Assembly (NCBI GenBank): GCA_027922465.2
Contig: BQMF02000645.1
Span: 62,001 to 126,000, forward strand
Direction: 5' to 3'
Length of the DNA stretch: 64,000 bases
Source of the DNA: Turritopsis dohrnii
Taxonomy: Eukaryota > Cnidaria > Hydrozoa > Anthoathecata > Oceaniidae
Shown: piece after piece, positions 24,298 to 36,373 of the stretch
Numbering within the stretch: position 1 is the first letter of the stretch
How the letters are laid out: each line of letters begins with the position of its first letter
The notes under the pieces: generated by a model
Seen by the model: only the letters and a program-made list of their open reading frames with translations
What the model was told of the DNA's origin: nothing
The model's database searches: none
Translations under genes and position numbers: made by a program

Positions 24298-24649
24298 CTG
24301 AGGACATATTTTCATGATTTGTTGGTTCTTACTTTAAAGTCCTGTAACTTTGGAACGACTCATGCTTTTAACTTCAGGAAAAAAGACGTGGACTTTTAAA
24401 CTACTTCTCTATTCAAAGAACTCGAGCTCTGAGCTAACACTTCACTGGTAATATGAAAATTAAGCTCTAACAAAAAGTCCACTTTTTGTCAATTCCTAAA
24501 CAAACACGGACTTAACTCCCTGATGTTTCCAAAACATCTGCACTTCAGCATTTTTAAGGAAATTTTTAGAATCACCTAAAATTCATAAGATTAGCAAAAA
24601 CACAATTGATGAAATACTACTACGTGAAAAACCCAAAGATGTTATTTAC

Positions 24650-24775
24650 CTTCCTGCATGAAAGCATTTCCTAAAGAATTCATTGTCAACAAAGTATCTG
24701 GGTGTTCATCCCCAAGTACAGACTTTTGTGATTGTAACGCGTTAGTCAATAGATTTGTTGCCTTTTCAACATTAC
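24650..24775 (-). CDS. TPR exon, outlier 4 (unit C)
   Basis: 126 bp, phase 1-1, open, GTAAAT donor. It starts GNVEKATNLLTNALQSQ, has core LGDEHPDTLLTM, and ends LGNAFMQEG. It is closest to the 15,174 exon, as expected from their equivalent positions. Confidence 0.8.
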
Positions 24776-25209
24776 CTAAAAAATAAAAAAGAAGCAACAC
24801 AAAAAGTTTGCAAAAGAAACTGACTTAATACACAATCTCCACTAGAGTAACCATACACAGTTTACCAAATTTTATCATTTCCCAAACTGGTCTATTAAAT
24901 TTCAGGAACAGCAACGATGATGTGAATGTGACACACATTATTTAACTCAATAATTTGAAAGAAAACTCATATAGCTACTGTTAGGAAGTTTACATGTGCA
25001 CCATTTAGGCACAAAGATGTTTTCTATGACGTCTTTTTGGGAGAATTAACATAAAAAAAACAACTGTCAAATAGAACCATTTATTTTATGAAAAAATTTA
25101 TTTAGCACCAACTAATTTATGAAACCATGGTACTCAATAAATATTCTTTCAAATCAAAGTTCAATTCCATGATTGGATTGACAACAAAATTGAGAGCCTT
25201 ATAAAATAT

Positions 25210-27096
25210 CGTTAGGTGAGAATTATTTTGTTCTATCTCCATTTTTGGAAAAAATGAGCTCCGATTGTTTTCAAGCTTTTCAGGATTATTTCATTCTTTC
25301 TCCGTGAGCTTTTTCCAAAAACAAGTGCAAAATCTCCTTCAAACGACAGTCTGATATTGTTTTATCTCCTTATTCGTTATAACGCCTTAAAATTATTATG
25401 CTCTATCTCCAAAAGCCAAGCAAATACGGCTTATTCTATGTACAGGTTGATACGAGGTTATTGATTTGCCCTGAAAACGATGTTAGATAATCTTGTAAAT
25501 AGTGGAGATTGTTTTGTTTTTCTTATTGTATTTTCAAAATGGCGAACGTGGAAGCGATTTATCAATCATAAGATGCTGATAAAGCCTTAAAAGAATTCAT
25601 TTTCTGTAGTTTGAATATAATCACAAAAACTAATGTCATGCAAATATAAAAAGTCACATGAGAACATACAAAGGAAATTAATCAATTGACAACCTTCGCC
25701 CTAGAAAATTTAACGCAATCTTTAAATATGCAGTTTTAAAATATAAAGTGCATAAATTGGTACCAAACTTATCTTTTTTCACTTTAATATAATCTTACAA
25801 AAAGCAACATTAATAGGAGGCATATAGGCAAACACACTCTCAAGATCATCCTTTTTGGCCTTTGAAATCAATTTTCTAGCTTTCAAAACTTTTGCAAACG
25901 GGATTTATGGAGATTTTTGGGTAGACTTTCTGGTTTGTTGACTCTTGATCAGTTTAAAAGGGTCGGTAAATCTTTCTTTATAAAAGACATGATTTAGGGT
26001 GTTTTTGCGACGAACAACTGTTTTGATTGAAAAATACGGAACAGATTTATAATTAAGCAATGCAGCAACTTGAATGAAGTTCTTAATGCTGTCTGATTGC
26101 ACTTGTATTACCATGAAAGCATGTTTTTGATTCACATTTGGTAGCATTTGCACCAACCCAAGTGGAGAAAATATCTCGACTGGAGAGAAGGCCCTGTCAA
26201 TTTGACTGTGAATATTATCAACTTCTTGAATGCTGGAACGACTAGGTCACAAAACCTCTGTTCGATTATAACTATCTCTGTCGAAAAATAAACTCTTGAA
26301 GGGCAGAGCAGACTTAACTGTTTCGATTTTGTGCGACGCACGAGTCAAACCAAAGCATAACTTTTTTAATGGCAGGATCATCCTTAGGAATTCTTTCCAA
26401 CATTGACATTGTAGTACTGGCAATATCATTCCCTCCCTCTTCCAGTAAAGGTCCAAAGCACACAATACCCTCTCTTGTATGAACAATATATATATGTATG
26501 GTGATAGCTTTCTTTTGTATTAAAAGTTTCCTACCTTAAATTTTGGCAAGCTTATAACATTTTCTAAGCCTATACAAACAACAGCTGCCTTTTCATCTTT
26601 AATTTCACGAGCGTTTTTTAGATGTAACGTGTCTGTTGTATTTTACTGTCAGCTCATGCCAAAGACTTTTAAGCAAAATTTGTAGTCTTTTTAAATTCCA
26701 AATTAAGATTTTGGAGTGCCCAAGCAACTCCAAGTGATATACACAGAAGCAACATAAAGGGACATTGATGTTTTTCGTACTGAATAAAACATTTTTTGTC
26801 AGTTAAAGGTGAATTTGCAAGAGCATGGAGTTAAAACAAAATAATTTTAATAAATATCACTTCTTTCGCTACTATTTTGTTCTATCTCCAATTGCAAACT
26901 TTTCCTGGGGGAGAGTGGGTACTAGCAAATTTGAAATAATTTTTGGTCAGGGACTCCAAATACGATGTATTCAAAATGTACCAAGTATCTTTCCATAGAA
27001 AGGTTTCTTAAAGATTTTGTGTGGTTATGAAATTTAAAACTTAATTTTCTCAGTTTAAAGAAATTGGAGATAGTACAAAATAATTCTCACCTAACG
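25210..27096 (-). mobile_element. 1.9 kb TIR DNA transposon with decayed DDE-type transposase
   Basis: 31-bp terminal inverted repeats (25,210-25,240 and 27,066-27,096, starting CGTTAGGTGAGAATTATTTT, one mismatch), flanked by ATAT on both sides. The motif TTTTGTTCTATCTCCA from the repeat recurs inside (about 25,400 and 26,874). The minus strand has transposase pieces: one frame reads MLWFDSCVAQNRNS (about 26,330), which has the Asp-Ser-Cys-x-x-Gln-Asn block of some eukaryotic DDE transposases. After a frameshift another reads EVDNIHSQIDRAFSPVEIF (about 26,200), and the frame stays open to 25,905. A stop and at least one frameshift make it inactive. The superfamily is not assigned. Confidence 0.75.
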
Positions 27097-27390
27097 ATAT
27101 GGAAATCTCCAAAGTAACTAGTTTTCATGAAATTTGTTACTAAACATTTCGCGGAAAAGAAAAAATTTGCAGCACCCATAAGGTTTTGATAATTCAAATG
27201 TCACATGTAAGAGGCATTGGTACGTACACAATGAATGGTTTGACGTTAGTAGTAATGTTGCTTAAAAAATGACCATTTTTTAGTAGTATTGTTGCTTAAA
27301 AGATAACTTTTGAGAAATTCTATCAAAGTCTGGAAGTGATATCTTCAGATTGTGCTGTTTTTATTGATATTTTGTGCAGAACAATGTTAA

Positions 27391-28360
27391 CCCTACTGTG
27401 TGTGTGGGGTTTAACCTATTAGTTAATTGACCGGCATTATTTAACCGTTAGAGCTATGAAGCTGAAATTTTACGAATTTTCATCAAAGTTTATTGGAAAT
27501 ATTTGGGTAAAATAATTTTTTTCATCAGTTGAGTATTTTAGGCACAGCGGCATGTTTGTCGGTCACGACTATCATTAGACGGTTTTGTGCAGGCTCAGAC
27601 AAGGAACATTGACAGCTTACTTTTAGCTTATTTTCCTGCAACTGATGATTTTATTTCCTGGGCAACTGTTTTTCTAAGCAGAGTTCACTGATTTCATGTA
27701 TTTTTGATTGGATATTATGTCCTCTTCCATAAATTTTGGGACAAGGATCAATTTTTTCCAACTTGGTGCATGCGATAAATCTTGTAAACCGCAACTGCCG
27801 GTTTGAATTTTTAGGACTTACTCTACTGCAAGGCTATATCACTTGCATTTTGAATGCATATTTCATTTATATTCATTTATAGCACTTTTATATCAAAAGT
27901 TATGAGTCATTGTTTGAAAAAGTGGAAACTTCATGATTTTGCGCGGTCTAGAAGTTTTTTGAGTTTTTCTTCAAAGTTGGCGCACCATAATATACCATTA
28001 AGACAAAATTGTCAGTTTAGATTTGTATATTCATTTAGTATATTGTAAAAGCTTTTAAGGAAAAGAAAAATGAAGGAAAATGTGTTTCTCTACCTACTTC
28101 AGTCGCAATTTAAAAAAACATCACTTTTTTCCAGTTTTTCGCATAATTTTCGACAATTGTCACTATAATTGATGACGTCAGCAAAAATAAGATCTATTTT
28201 TGAAGTTTCTTTTTATATATATTTTTTTCCTGTATGTTGAAGTATTGCTGTACCAAATTTCATGGCAAAAGAATAATCCTATCAGGAATTATGAAGGGGG
28301 GGGCACTTTGTGGCCCCCCTTATGGGTTTGAGGGAGCCAAAAAGCCCACAGTAGGTAGGG
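27391..28360. mobile_element. 0.97 kb TTAA-flanked non-autonomous element
   Basis: Inserted in unit C at a place that is continuous in unit B (about 16,645). TTAA lies at both edges (27,387-27,390 and 28,361-28,364). The ends are inverted: CCCTACTGTGTG at the left and CACAGTAGGTAGGG at the right. TTAA duplication with CCC-starting ends fits piggyBac-type or Kolobok-type elements. No transposase is visible. A G9 run and matching C run (about 28,295-28,320) could form a hairpin. Confidence 0.75.
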
Positions 28361-29209
28361 TTAACAGGCACCTGTCCAATTTGTTAAAAAATTCCAATCA
28401 GTTCCCTAGAAATTGGGTCTAAAATATAGGCATTTTTGGGCCAAATTTGCAACATTAAATGAAAGTGCTACTTTTAAGGTTAGATTTGCTATTTATATAA
28501 TGTATTAGACTTTTCCTTTGGCTATGCTGAAAATTGTCCTGAGTTATGGTCAAAATTTTGCCACAAAATTAAAAAATCATCGCCTTTAAACATTTTGTTG
28601 TCTGGAATTAATGGTCCAAAACGCACAAATACTAACGTATTTGCCGAAATTTGAGACTGAATATCTCTGGTGTCCATCACTTGCACATGGTTTACTATGA
28701 TTTATTTCAAAGTCATTTGAGCCTACTTTCATTTCATGAAAAGAGACCTGTGTGAAAGTATGGGCCCGGGGCTGAGCAGCTGATCAAAAACTAACATCTG
28801 CTCAAAAAGTGCCTTAAAAAAGTAGTTTACCTTACATATATGAAGAAAAGATCATGTGTTCAGGTCATGATATGGATACAGAAGACTCAAAAGTAGCCTT
28901 GGAAAGCCAAATTTTGCATTGTTTTTTTACGTAGCTACCAACTGTCTTTACTTAGCAACAGCACTGCGAGAACCTTTAATTTGAAGTGTAACCGAGCTGA
29001 GAAATTATAGAAGATGTAAAGGAAAGATTTACACATAAATTCCGAAAATTATCAAAATAGTTCAGCCATGTTCCATTGCACTTTTTGAGTTTCTTCTTTT
29101 GAAAGAGAAAAATGTGCCCTTTGATTGACTGGTGTTGGTGAATTAATCTGACACAAAATATCATGGTTGGAATAAGGATGGACATCTGGTCATTTTAAGG
29201 AGTTCCTTT

Positions 29210-30120
29210 GGCCAGTGAAAATTGATGTTTTAGAATCTATTGATACTACTGCAACATTAGCATTTTGAATCTGCTTGTCATGATGAAGGGCGGCATAAAT
29301 ATCCTCTACTAAAATTCCTTATAAATCTTGTAATATACTTCTTTTCAACATTTTCGGTAAATTTGGTCATGTCTACAGTTTGGAACACCCAATGGGACCG
29401 GGAGAAATCATTCCACTTATCCAATGTTCCACTTATCCGACTTAAAATACAGGCATTTGATAAAGCAAATCTAAGGGACTGAGACGATTGGTTCCATTTA
29501 GTAAAAGTTCTACTTATGCGAAGTTTCACTTTTTATAAACTGTACTACTAAATGGACTTTTTACTAGTCTAAGGTGCCATATACTAAAACTTCTACAATA
29601 GTCAAATGTCATATGGCTCCTTATTATCTACTTATCCAATTACCAAATTAAAAAAACAAAAACATGAACACATATATAGTTGTTGATAGGCAAAAACAGT
29701 TGGTTGCTCTGTAAAAAAATACAAAATTTGGATTTCCAAGGTCACTTTTGAGTATTCTCTATCCATATCATGACCTGAGAACATGGTTTTTCTTTCATTC
29801 AATGTTACAAATTTGGCCAGAAAAGGCCAATATTTCAGATCTAATCACGAGGGAACGAATTGGAATTATTTTTTAAAAATTAACATGTGCCTGTTTACAT
29901 TGTTGTGCATAAAACATATCGAAATAAACACAATGTGAGGATATCACTTCCAGACTTTGCCTGAAATTCGAAGACAAAGAAAATTGATTTGTTGTTAAGC
30001 ATTAATCAAAAATATGTGTCTGCTTTATTTTGAAAACATTTTAGTTGTTTAATTAAAGTGTCTAAGTATTATATCTGGGACATTCAAACCATGCAATGGA
30101 GCGCACAACATAGTACTGCA
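29210..30120. other. Junction between segmental repeats and the TPR array
   Basis: No supported gene. About 29,690-30,000 is an inverted, diverged copy of the shared intron block found forward at about 16,570-16,990 (it reads TTTCCAAGGTCACTTTTGAG, then ACATTGTTGTGCATAAAAC, on the plus strand). The minus-strand frame 29,278-29,529 contains repeated CTTATCC-type sequence and is not supported as coding. Confidence 0.5.
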
Positions 30121-30572
30121 ACCTAGTTTAACAACCTAGTGTATAAGTTAATACACTAGGTATTAAATTTAAAAAATGTGCTGTAACCATACCAGAGCTG
30201 CATCATTTCAAAATTTTTTGTTGCTAATGTATCTAACTTTCTGCTAGTACCGTTGCTTAACTTTTTGAAAAAGCTTACTAGATTTGCATTTAAATGTGTT
30301 GCTTATAAATAAAAACGTGTACATAATTGATGCCGAAAAGGATCTGTTATACTAGTACAACAAATAGAGCAATTACTACAAAAACGACACAAGTACAATT
30401 TCAACTTCCTCCCATGTATTACTGTATACAACATAATCATTATCTTTAACTGCCTGATCTATCTAAAAGATTTGCACTTCAGTATTTAGACATAAACTTT
30501 CACAATCTACATAATTTTTTAACAATACCAAAATATCAAATGATGAAATATATATACTAAGATGTCACTTAC

Positions 30573-30698
30573 CTTTCCCCAAAAAAGCATTCCCTAAACT
30601 TCTCATTGTCGACAAAGTATCAGGGTGTTCACCTCCAAGTACCGACTTTTGTGACTGTAACACCTTGCTCAATCGATTTATTGCTTCTTCAACATTAC
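30573..30698 (-). CDS. TPR exon, cassette 1
   Basis: 126 bp, phase 1-1, donor GTAAGT. It starts GNVEEAINRLSKVLQSQ, has core LGGEHPDTL (D to G), and ends LGNAFLGKG. The leftmost cassette of the dense array; its anchor copy is broken by a stop and a one-base deletion. Confidence 0.88.
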
Positions 30699-31437
30699 CT
30701 ATAAAAAATCATCACAAAATGTCGCAAATGAAATTGAATTAATACACAATCCCTACTTGAGCGACCATACACAGTTTACCAAAATTTATCAATTCTCAAG
30801 TTATTCTATTAAGTTGCAGGAACAGCAACAGTGACGTGACATTTTTTAACACAAGAATTTGATAGAAAACTCATATAACACCTGTTAGGAAGTTTACATG
30901 CGCACTATTCTGGCAAAAAGATGTTTTACATGACGTCTTTATAGGAGAAGAAAAATCAACAATGCAACTATCAAATAGAACCATTTCTTGGTATGTCTGA
31001 AAATTGTTTCTTCGAAAAATTTCATTACGATAATCACTTGTGCATGAAGATGTGAGCCTAATAATTCCCTCTGATGTCTCCGTTGAACTACACTCTCCTA
31101 TGTTAGAATTTCCAACAACCAATATAATCTTGATAATACGCAATTCTCCACGGTGATAAATAGAAAAGCACTAAATTCTCCTTGTATCATAAAAGAAACA
31201 CATAAACAGAATCATTTAGAGATTCTCTAAGAAAATGTAACAACATAGTGTGTTAATTTTTAAAAAATGCGCTGTAGCCATACCAGAGCTACATCATTTC
31301 AAAATTTTATGTTGCTAATTTATCTAACTGTCTGCTAGTACTATTGCTAAACGTTTCGATAAAAGTTACTAGTCTTTCTTTTAAACTTGTTGCTAATAAA
31401 AAAAAAAGTATACATGATTGATGTCCAAAGGGATCTG

Positions 31438-31541
31438 CTATAATGGTACAACAAATATACTAAGTACTACAAAAACCAGTAAAAATACAATTACAATTTT
31501 TTCCCATGTATAACTGTATACAACATAATCATTATCTTTAA
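31438..31541 (-). CDS. C-terminal membrane-anchor exon, cassette 2
   Basis: After acceptor CAGACAG the reading VKDNDYVVYSYTWEKIVIVF runs into a hydrophobic helix ending SIFVVPL and a TAG. The first two bases complete the codon left open by the TPR exon (G|TT). The 104-nt length to the stop is shared with four other copies. A 123-nt intron would separate it from the cassette 2 TPR exon. Confidence 0.6.
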
Positions 31542-31664
31542 CTGTCTGATGTATCGAAAATATTTGCACTTCTGTACTTAGACATAAACTTCCACAAAGT
31601 CCATAATTTCTTAACAATGCCAAAAGTTTAAATGATGAAATATTTATACTAAGATGTTACTTAC

Positions 31665-31790
31665 CTTTCGCCAAAAATGCATTTCCTAAACTGTTCATTG
31701 TCAACAAAGTATCAGGGTGTTCATCTCCAAGTATAGACTTTTGTGATTGTAAAGCCTTGGTCAATAGACTTATCGCCACTTCAAAATCAG
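31665..31790 (-). CDS. TPR exon, cassette 2
   Basis: 126 bp, phase 1-1, donor GTAAGT, acceptor TTTAG before CTGATTTT. It starts ADFEVAISLLTKALQSQ, with core LGDEHPDTLLTM and end LGNAFLAKG. Split first codon is GCT (Ala) rather than the usual Gly. Confidence 0.9.
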
Positions 31791-32483
31791 CTAAAAAACA
31801 ATGAAAAAATCACAGAGGGTTCGCAGAAAAAATTCAATTCAAACATAATCTCTGCTAGAGTAACCATACAAAGTTTACCAAATTTTATCATTTCTCAAGT
31901 TAATCTATGAACTTTCAGGAACAGCAACAATGATGTGAATGTGACTTTCTTTAACTCAAGAATTTCAAAAAAAACTCATATAGCAGCCGTTAGGAAGTTT
32001 ACATATGCACCATTCAGGCAACAAGATGTTTTCCATGAGGTTTTTATAGGAGAACAAACATCAACAATGCAACTATCATATAGAACCATTTCTTGGTATG
32101 TCTAAAAATTTTTTCGTCGAAAATTTCCATAATCATAATAACTTTTGCATGAATACTTTATTCTAATAATTCACACTGATGTCTTAGTTGAACTAGACTC
32201 TCCTATGTTAGAACTACTAACAATCTATATAATCTAGATTATACGCAATTCTCCACAGTGATAAAAATATCTGTTCCATTTGATATTAAAAAGGAATTTT
32301 AAGAATAAGAAAAGCACGAAATTCTCTATGTGTCATGAAAAAAACACACAAAAAAAAATATGTAGAGATTTTCTCAGAAATTATGACAAGCTGGGGTACT
32401 ACTTTTTCAAACATGTGCGGTAGCCATACCAGAGCTGCATCATTCCAAAATTTCGTGTTGCTAATCAATCTAAGTTTCTGCTA

Positions 32484-32686
32484 CTACAGTTGCTTACCTT
32501 TTAGAGAAAACTTACTACTGTTCCTTTTAAACGTGTTGCTAATAAAAAAAGCGTGTAAGTAATTGATGTCGAAAAGGATGTGTGATACTGGTAAGATAAA
32601 TATAGCAAGTACTACAAAAACGAGTACAAATACAATTTCAGCTTTCTCCCATGTGTTACTGCATACAACATAATCATTATCTTTAA
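32484..32686 (-). CDS. Membrane-anchor exon, cassette 3 (long tail)
   Basis: Same acceptor and phase as the other anchor copies. The helix AEIVFVLVFVVLAIFILPV is followed not by a stop but by about 33 further residues (SHILFDINYLHAFF and onwards) to a stop at 32,484. If used, it would give a cytosolic or lumenal tail beyond the helix. Confidence 0.5.
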
Positions 32687-32809
32687 CTGTCTGATGTCTC
32701 AAAAAGATTTGCATTTCAATATTTAGACATAAACTTTAACAATCTCCATAATTAATTAACAATACCAAAAGTTCAAATGATGAAATATTGATATAAAGAT
32801 GTTACCTAC

Positions 32810-32935
32810 CATTCCTCAAAAAAGCAGTTCCTAAATTGCTCATTGTCGACAAAGTATCAGGGTGTTCATCTCCAAGTACAGACTTTTGTGATTGTAACAC
32901 CTTGGTCAACAGATCAATCACCACTTCAAAATCAG
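32810..32935 (-). CDS. TPR exon, cassette 3
   Basis: 126 bp, phase 1-1, donor GTAGGT (weaker than the usual GTAAGT). It starts ADFEVVIDLLTKVLQSQ, with core LGDEHPDTLSTM and end LGTAFLRNG. Confidence 0.9.
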
Positions 32936-33726
32936 CTAAAAAATAATGAAAAAAATCGCAAAAAGTTCGCAAAAGAAATTCAATTGACAAATAATTTCTG
33001 CTAGAGTAACCATACAAAGTTTACCAAATTTTATCATTTCTCAAGTTATTCTATTAAATTCCAGGAACAGCAACAATGATATGAATGTGACACACATTAT
33101 TTAACACTATTATTTGAAAAAAAACTCATATAACTCCCGTTAAGAAGTTTACATGTGCACCATTCAGGCAAAAAGATTTTTTCCATGGCGACTTTATAGG
33201 AGAAAAAACATCAAAAATGCGACAATCAAATGGAACCATTTCTTGGTATGTCTAAAAAATGATTCTTCGAAAAATGTCATTATGATAGTAACTTGTGCAT
33301 CAAGACGTGATCCTAATAATTCACTCCGTTGTCTTAGTTGATTTAGACTCTCCTTTGTTAGAAATGCCAACAATCTATAGAATCTCGACAATACGCAATT
33401 CTCCACAGTGGTAAAGATATCTGTGCCATTTGATTTTAAATAAGGATTTTAAGAAATAAAAATACACTAAATTCTCCTTGTGTCATAAAAGAAACACACA
33501 AACAGAAACATGTAGAGATTTTCTCAGAAAATATAACAACGAATTGTGTTAAATTTTTAAAAATGTGCGGTAGCCATACCAGAGCTGCATCATTTCAAAA
33601 TTTTATGTTGCTAATTAATCTAAGTTTCTGCTAGTACTGTTTTTTGAGAAAACTTACTAGTGTTCCTTCTAAACGTATTGCTAATTAAATAAATACTTTT
33701 ACATGATTGATGTCGAAAAGGATCTG

Positions 33727-33821
33727 TTATACTGGTACAACAAATATAGCAAGTACTACAAAAGCGAGTACAAATACAACTTCAACTGTGTTATTGTATA
33801 CAACATAATCATTCTCTTCAA
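33727..33821 (-). CDS. Membrane-anchor exon, cassette 4 (9-nt in-frame deletion)
   Basis: Acceptor CACACAG, then VEENDYVVYNNTVEVVFVLA and a helix ending LAIFVVPV and a stop at the standard place. Three codons (the WEK position) are missing, so its 95 nt differ from the usual 104 by a multiple of three. This supports past selection on the frame. Confidence 0.6.
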
Positions 33822-33954
33822 CTGTGTGATGTATTAAAAAGATTTGCCCCTCAGTATGTAGGCATAAACTTTCACCATCTCTATAGTTTTTTAAAATTTC
33901 CAAAAATTAAAATGATGAAATATTCATACTAAGATGTTACTTACTTTTCTGGAA

Positions 33955-34080
33955 ATAAGCATCTCCTAAACGGCTCATTGTCAACAAAGTATCTGGGTGT
34001 TCATCTCCAAGTACAGACTTTTGTGCTTGTAACACCTTGGTCAATCCATTTATTGCCTCATCAAAATCACCTTACAAAAA
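33955..34080 (-). CDS. TPR exon, cassette 4
   Basis: 126 bp, phase 1-1, donor GTAAGT, but the last exon base is A rather than G. It starts GDFDEAINGLTKVLQAQ and ends LGDAYFQK after LGDEHPDTLLTMSR. Confidence 0.88.
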
Positions 34081-35096
34081 AAAAAAAGAAACTTAAAGCG
34101 TTCGCAAAACAAAATGACTTAGTACACAATCTCTACTAAAGTAAATGTACACAGTTTACCAAATTTTATTCTTTCTCAAGTTACTCTATTTAATTTAAGA
34201 AACAGCAACAATGATGTGAATGTGACACACATTATTTAACCCAAATATTTGAAAGAAAGCTCATATAACACCCGTTAGGAAGTTTACATGTGCACCATTC
34301 AGGCATTAAGATGTTTTCCATGACGTCTTTATCGGAGAACATTCATCAATAATGCAGCTATTAAATAGAAACATTTCTTGGTACACATAAATTATGTTTC
34401 TTCGAAACAATTCATTTTGATAATAATTTGGGCATAAAGATGTGATCCTAATAAGTCACTCTGATGTCTTAATTGGACTAGACTCTAATATGTTAGAACT
34501 GCCAATAATCTATAACATCTCAATAATATGCAATTTTCCACAGTGATAAAGATATCTGTTCCATTTGATTTTTAATAGGAATTATAAGAAATAGAAAAGC
34601 ACTGAATTATCCTTGTGCCATAAAAGAAACAAACAAACAGAAATATGTAGAGATTTTTCGAAAAAATGTAACAACCTAGTGTATCAACTTTTAAAAAATG
34701 TGCTGTATCCATACCAGAGCTGCATCAATCCAGACTTTCATGTTGCTAATTAATGTAACTTTCTGTTAGTATTGTTGCTTAATGTTTTGAGAAAACTTAC
34801 TAGTGTGCCTTTTAAACGGGTTCCTAATTAAATAAAAACTTGTACATGATTGATGTCGAAAAGGATCAGATATATTAGTGCAACAAATATAGCAAGTACT
34901 ACATAAGCTAGTACAAACACAATTTCAACTTTTTCCCATGTGTAATTGTATACAACATAATCATTATCTTTAAATGTGTGATGTATTAAAAAGATCTGCA
35001 CTTCAGCATATGGACATAAACTTTCACAATCTCCAAAATTGTTTAAAATTACCAAAAGTTAAAATGATGAAATATTCAAACTAAGATGTTACATAC

Positions 35097-35222
35097 CTTT
35101 CTCGAAATAAGCATCTCCTAAATGCATCATTGTCAACAAAGTATCTGGGTGTTCCTCTCCAAATACAGACTTTTGTGTTTGTAACACCTTGGTCAATTCA
35201 TTTATTGCCTCGTCAAATCCAC
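35097..35222 (-). CDS. TPR exon, cassette 5
   Basis: 126 bp, phase 1-1, donor GTATGT. It starts GGFDEAINELTKVLQTQ, with core FGEEHPDTLLTM and end LGDAYFEKG. The nearby anchor reading (stop at 34,828) is open and hydrophobic, but its acceptor ACAG has become ACAT. Confidence 0.88.
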
Positions 35223-36247
35223 CTTAAAAAAATAAGAAAAAAAAATAAAACGTTTGCAAAAGAAAATGATCTAATACACAATCTCTACTAGAGTAAATAT
35301 ACACAGTTTACTAAATTTTATCATTTCTCAAGTTACTCTTTTGAATTTCAGGAACAGCAACATTAATGTGAATGTGACACACATTATTTAACTTAAGTAT
35401 TTGAAAGAAAACTCAGATATCACCCGTTAGAAAGTTTACATGTGCACCATTCAGGCAAAAAGGTGTTTTCCATGACGTCTTTATAGGAGAACATACATCA
35501 ACAGTGGAATAATGAAATAGAACCATTCCTTGGTATGTCTATAAATTGTTTTTTCGAAAAATTTCATTATGATAATAAATTGGGCATGAAGATGTGATCC
35601 TAATAATTCACTCAGATGTCTTAGTTGGATTACACTCTTCTATGTTAAAACTGCCAACAACCTATAACATCTCCAATATATGCAATTCTCCACAGTGATA
35701 GAGATATCTGTTCGATTTGATTTTAAATAGGAATTTTAAGAAAAAGAAAAGCACTAAATTATCCTTGTGTCATAAGAGAAACAAAGAAACAAAAACATGT
35801 AGAGATTTTCTCAAAAAATGTAACAACCTAGTGTATTAATTTTTGAAAAATCTGCTGTGGCCATAACAGAGCTGCATCATTCCAAAATTTCATGTTGCTA
35901 ATTAATCTAAATTTCTGCTAGTACTTTTCCTTAACTTTTTGAGAAAATATACTAGTGCGCCTTTTAAACGTGTTGCTACATAAATAAAAACTTGAACATG
36001 ATTGATGTCGAAAAGGATTTGTTATACTGGTACAACAAATATGGCAAGTACTACAACAACAAGTACAAACACAATTTCAACTTTTTACCATGTATTATTG
36101 TGTACAAAATAATCATTATCTTTAACTGTGTGATGTATTAAAAAGATTTGCACGTCACTATGAAGACATAAACTTTCACTTTCTCCATATTTTTTTATTT
36201 TTACAAAAGTTCAAGTAATGAAATACAAATACTAAGATGTTACTTAC

Positions 36248-36373
36248 GTTTCTGCAAATAAGCAAATCCTAAATGCCTCATTGTCAACAAAGTATCTGGG
36301 TGTTCATCTCCAAGTACAGACTTTTGTGTTTGTAACACCTTGGTATATTCATTAATTGCCTCATCAAAGTCAC
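36248..36373 (-). CDS. TPR exon, cassette 6
   Basis: 126 bp, phase 1-1, donor GTAAGT, last exon base C. It starts GDFDEAINEYTKVLQTQ and ends LGFAYLQK after LLTMRH. The anchor copy of this cassette has one stop (GAA to TAA). Confidence 0.88.

Larger units (their letters stand above)
24090..29210. repeat. Large segmental repeat, unit C (partial)
   Basis: Matches the starts of units A and B (candidate exon, TPR exon, intron block, and the first 170 bp of the decayed gene remnant at about 29,040-29,210) and then stops. It contains two DNA-transposon insertions (25,210-27,096 and 27,391-28,360). Confidence 0.7.

Noticed and set aside
29278..29529. Minus-strand 83-codon frame as a host gene
   Set aside because: The reading contains an internal short repeat (CTTATCC-type DNA repeats) and has no partner in the other repeat units.
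30136..30162. Palindrome CCTAGTGTA...TACACTAGG as a regulatory hairpin
   Set aside because: Short, seen once, and AT-rich; no neighbouring gene start or conservation supports a role.
34828..34975. Cassette 5 anchor reading as a usable terminal exon
   Set aside because: The frame is open and hydrophobic, but the acceptor ACAG has become ACAT and no other in-phase AG is close by.
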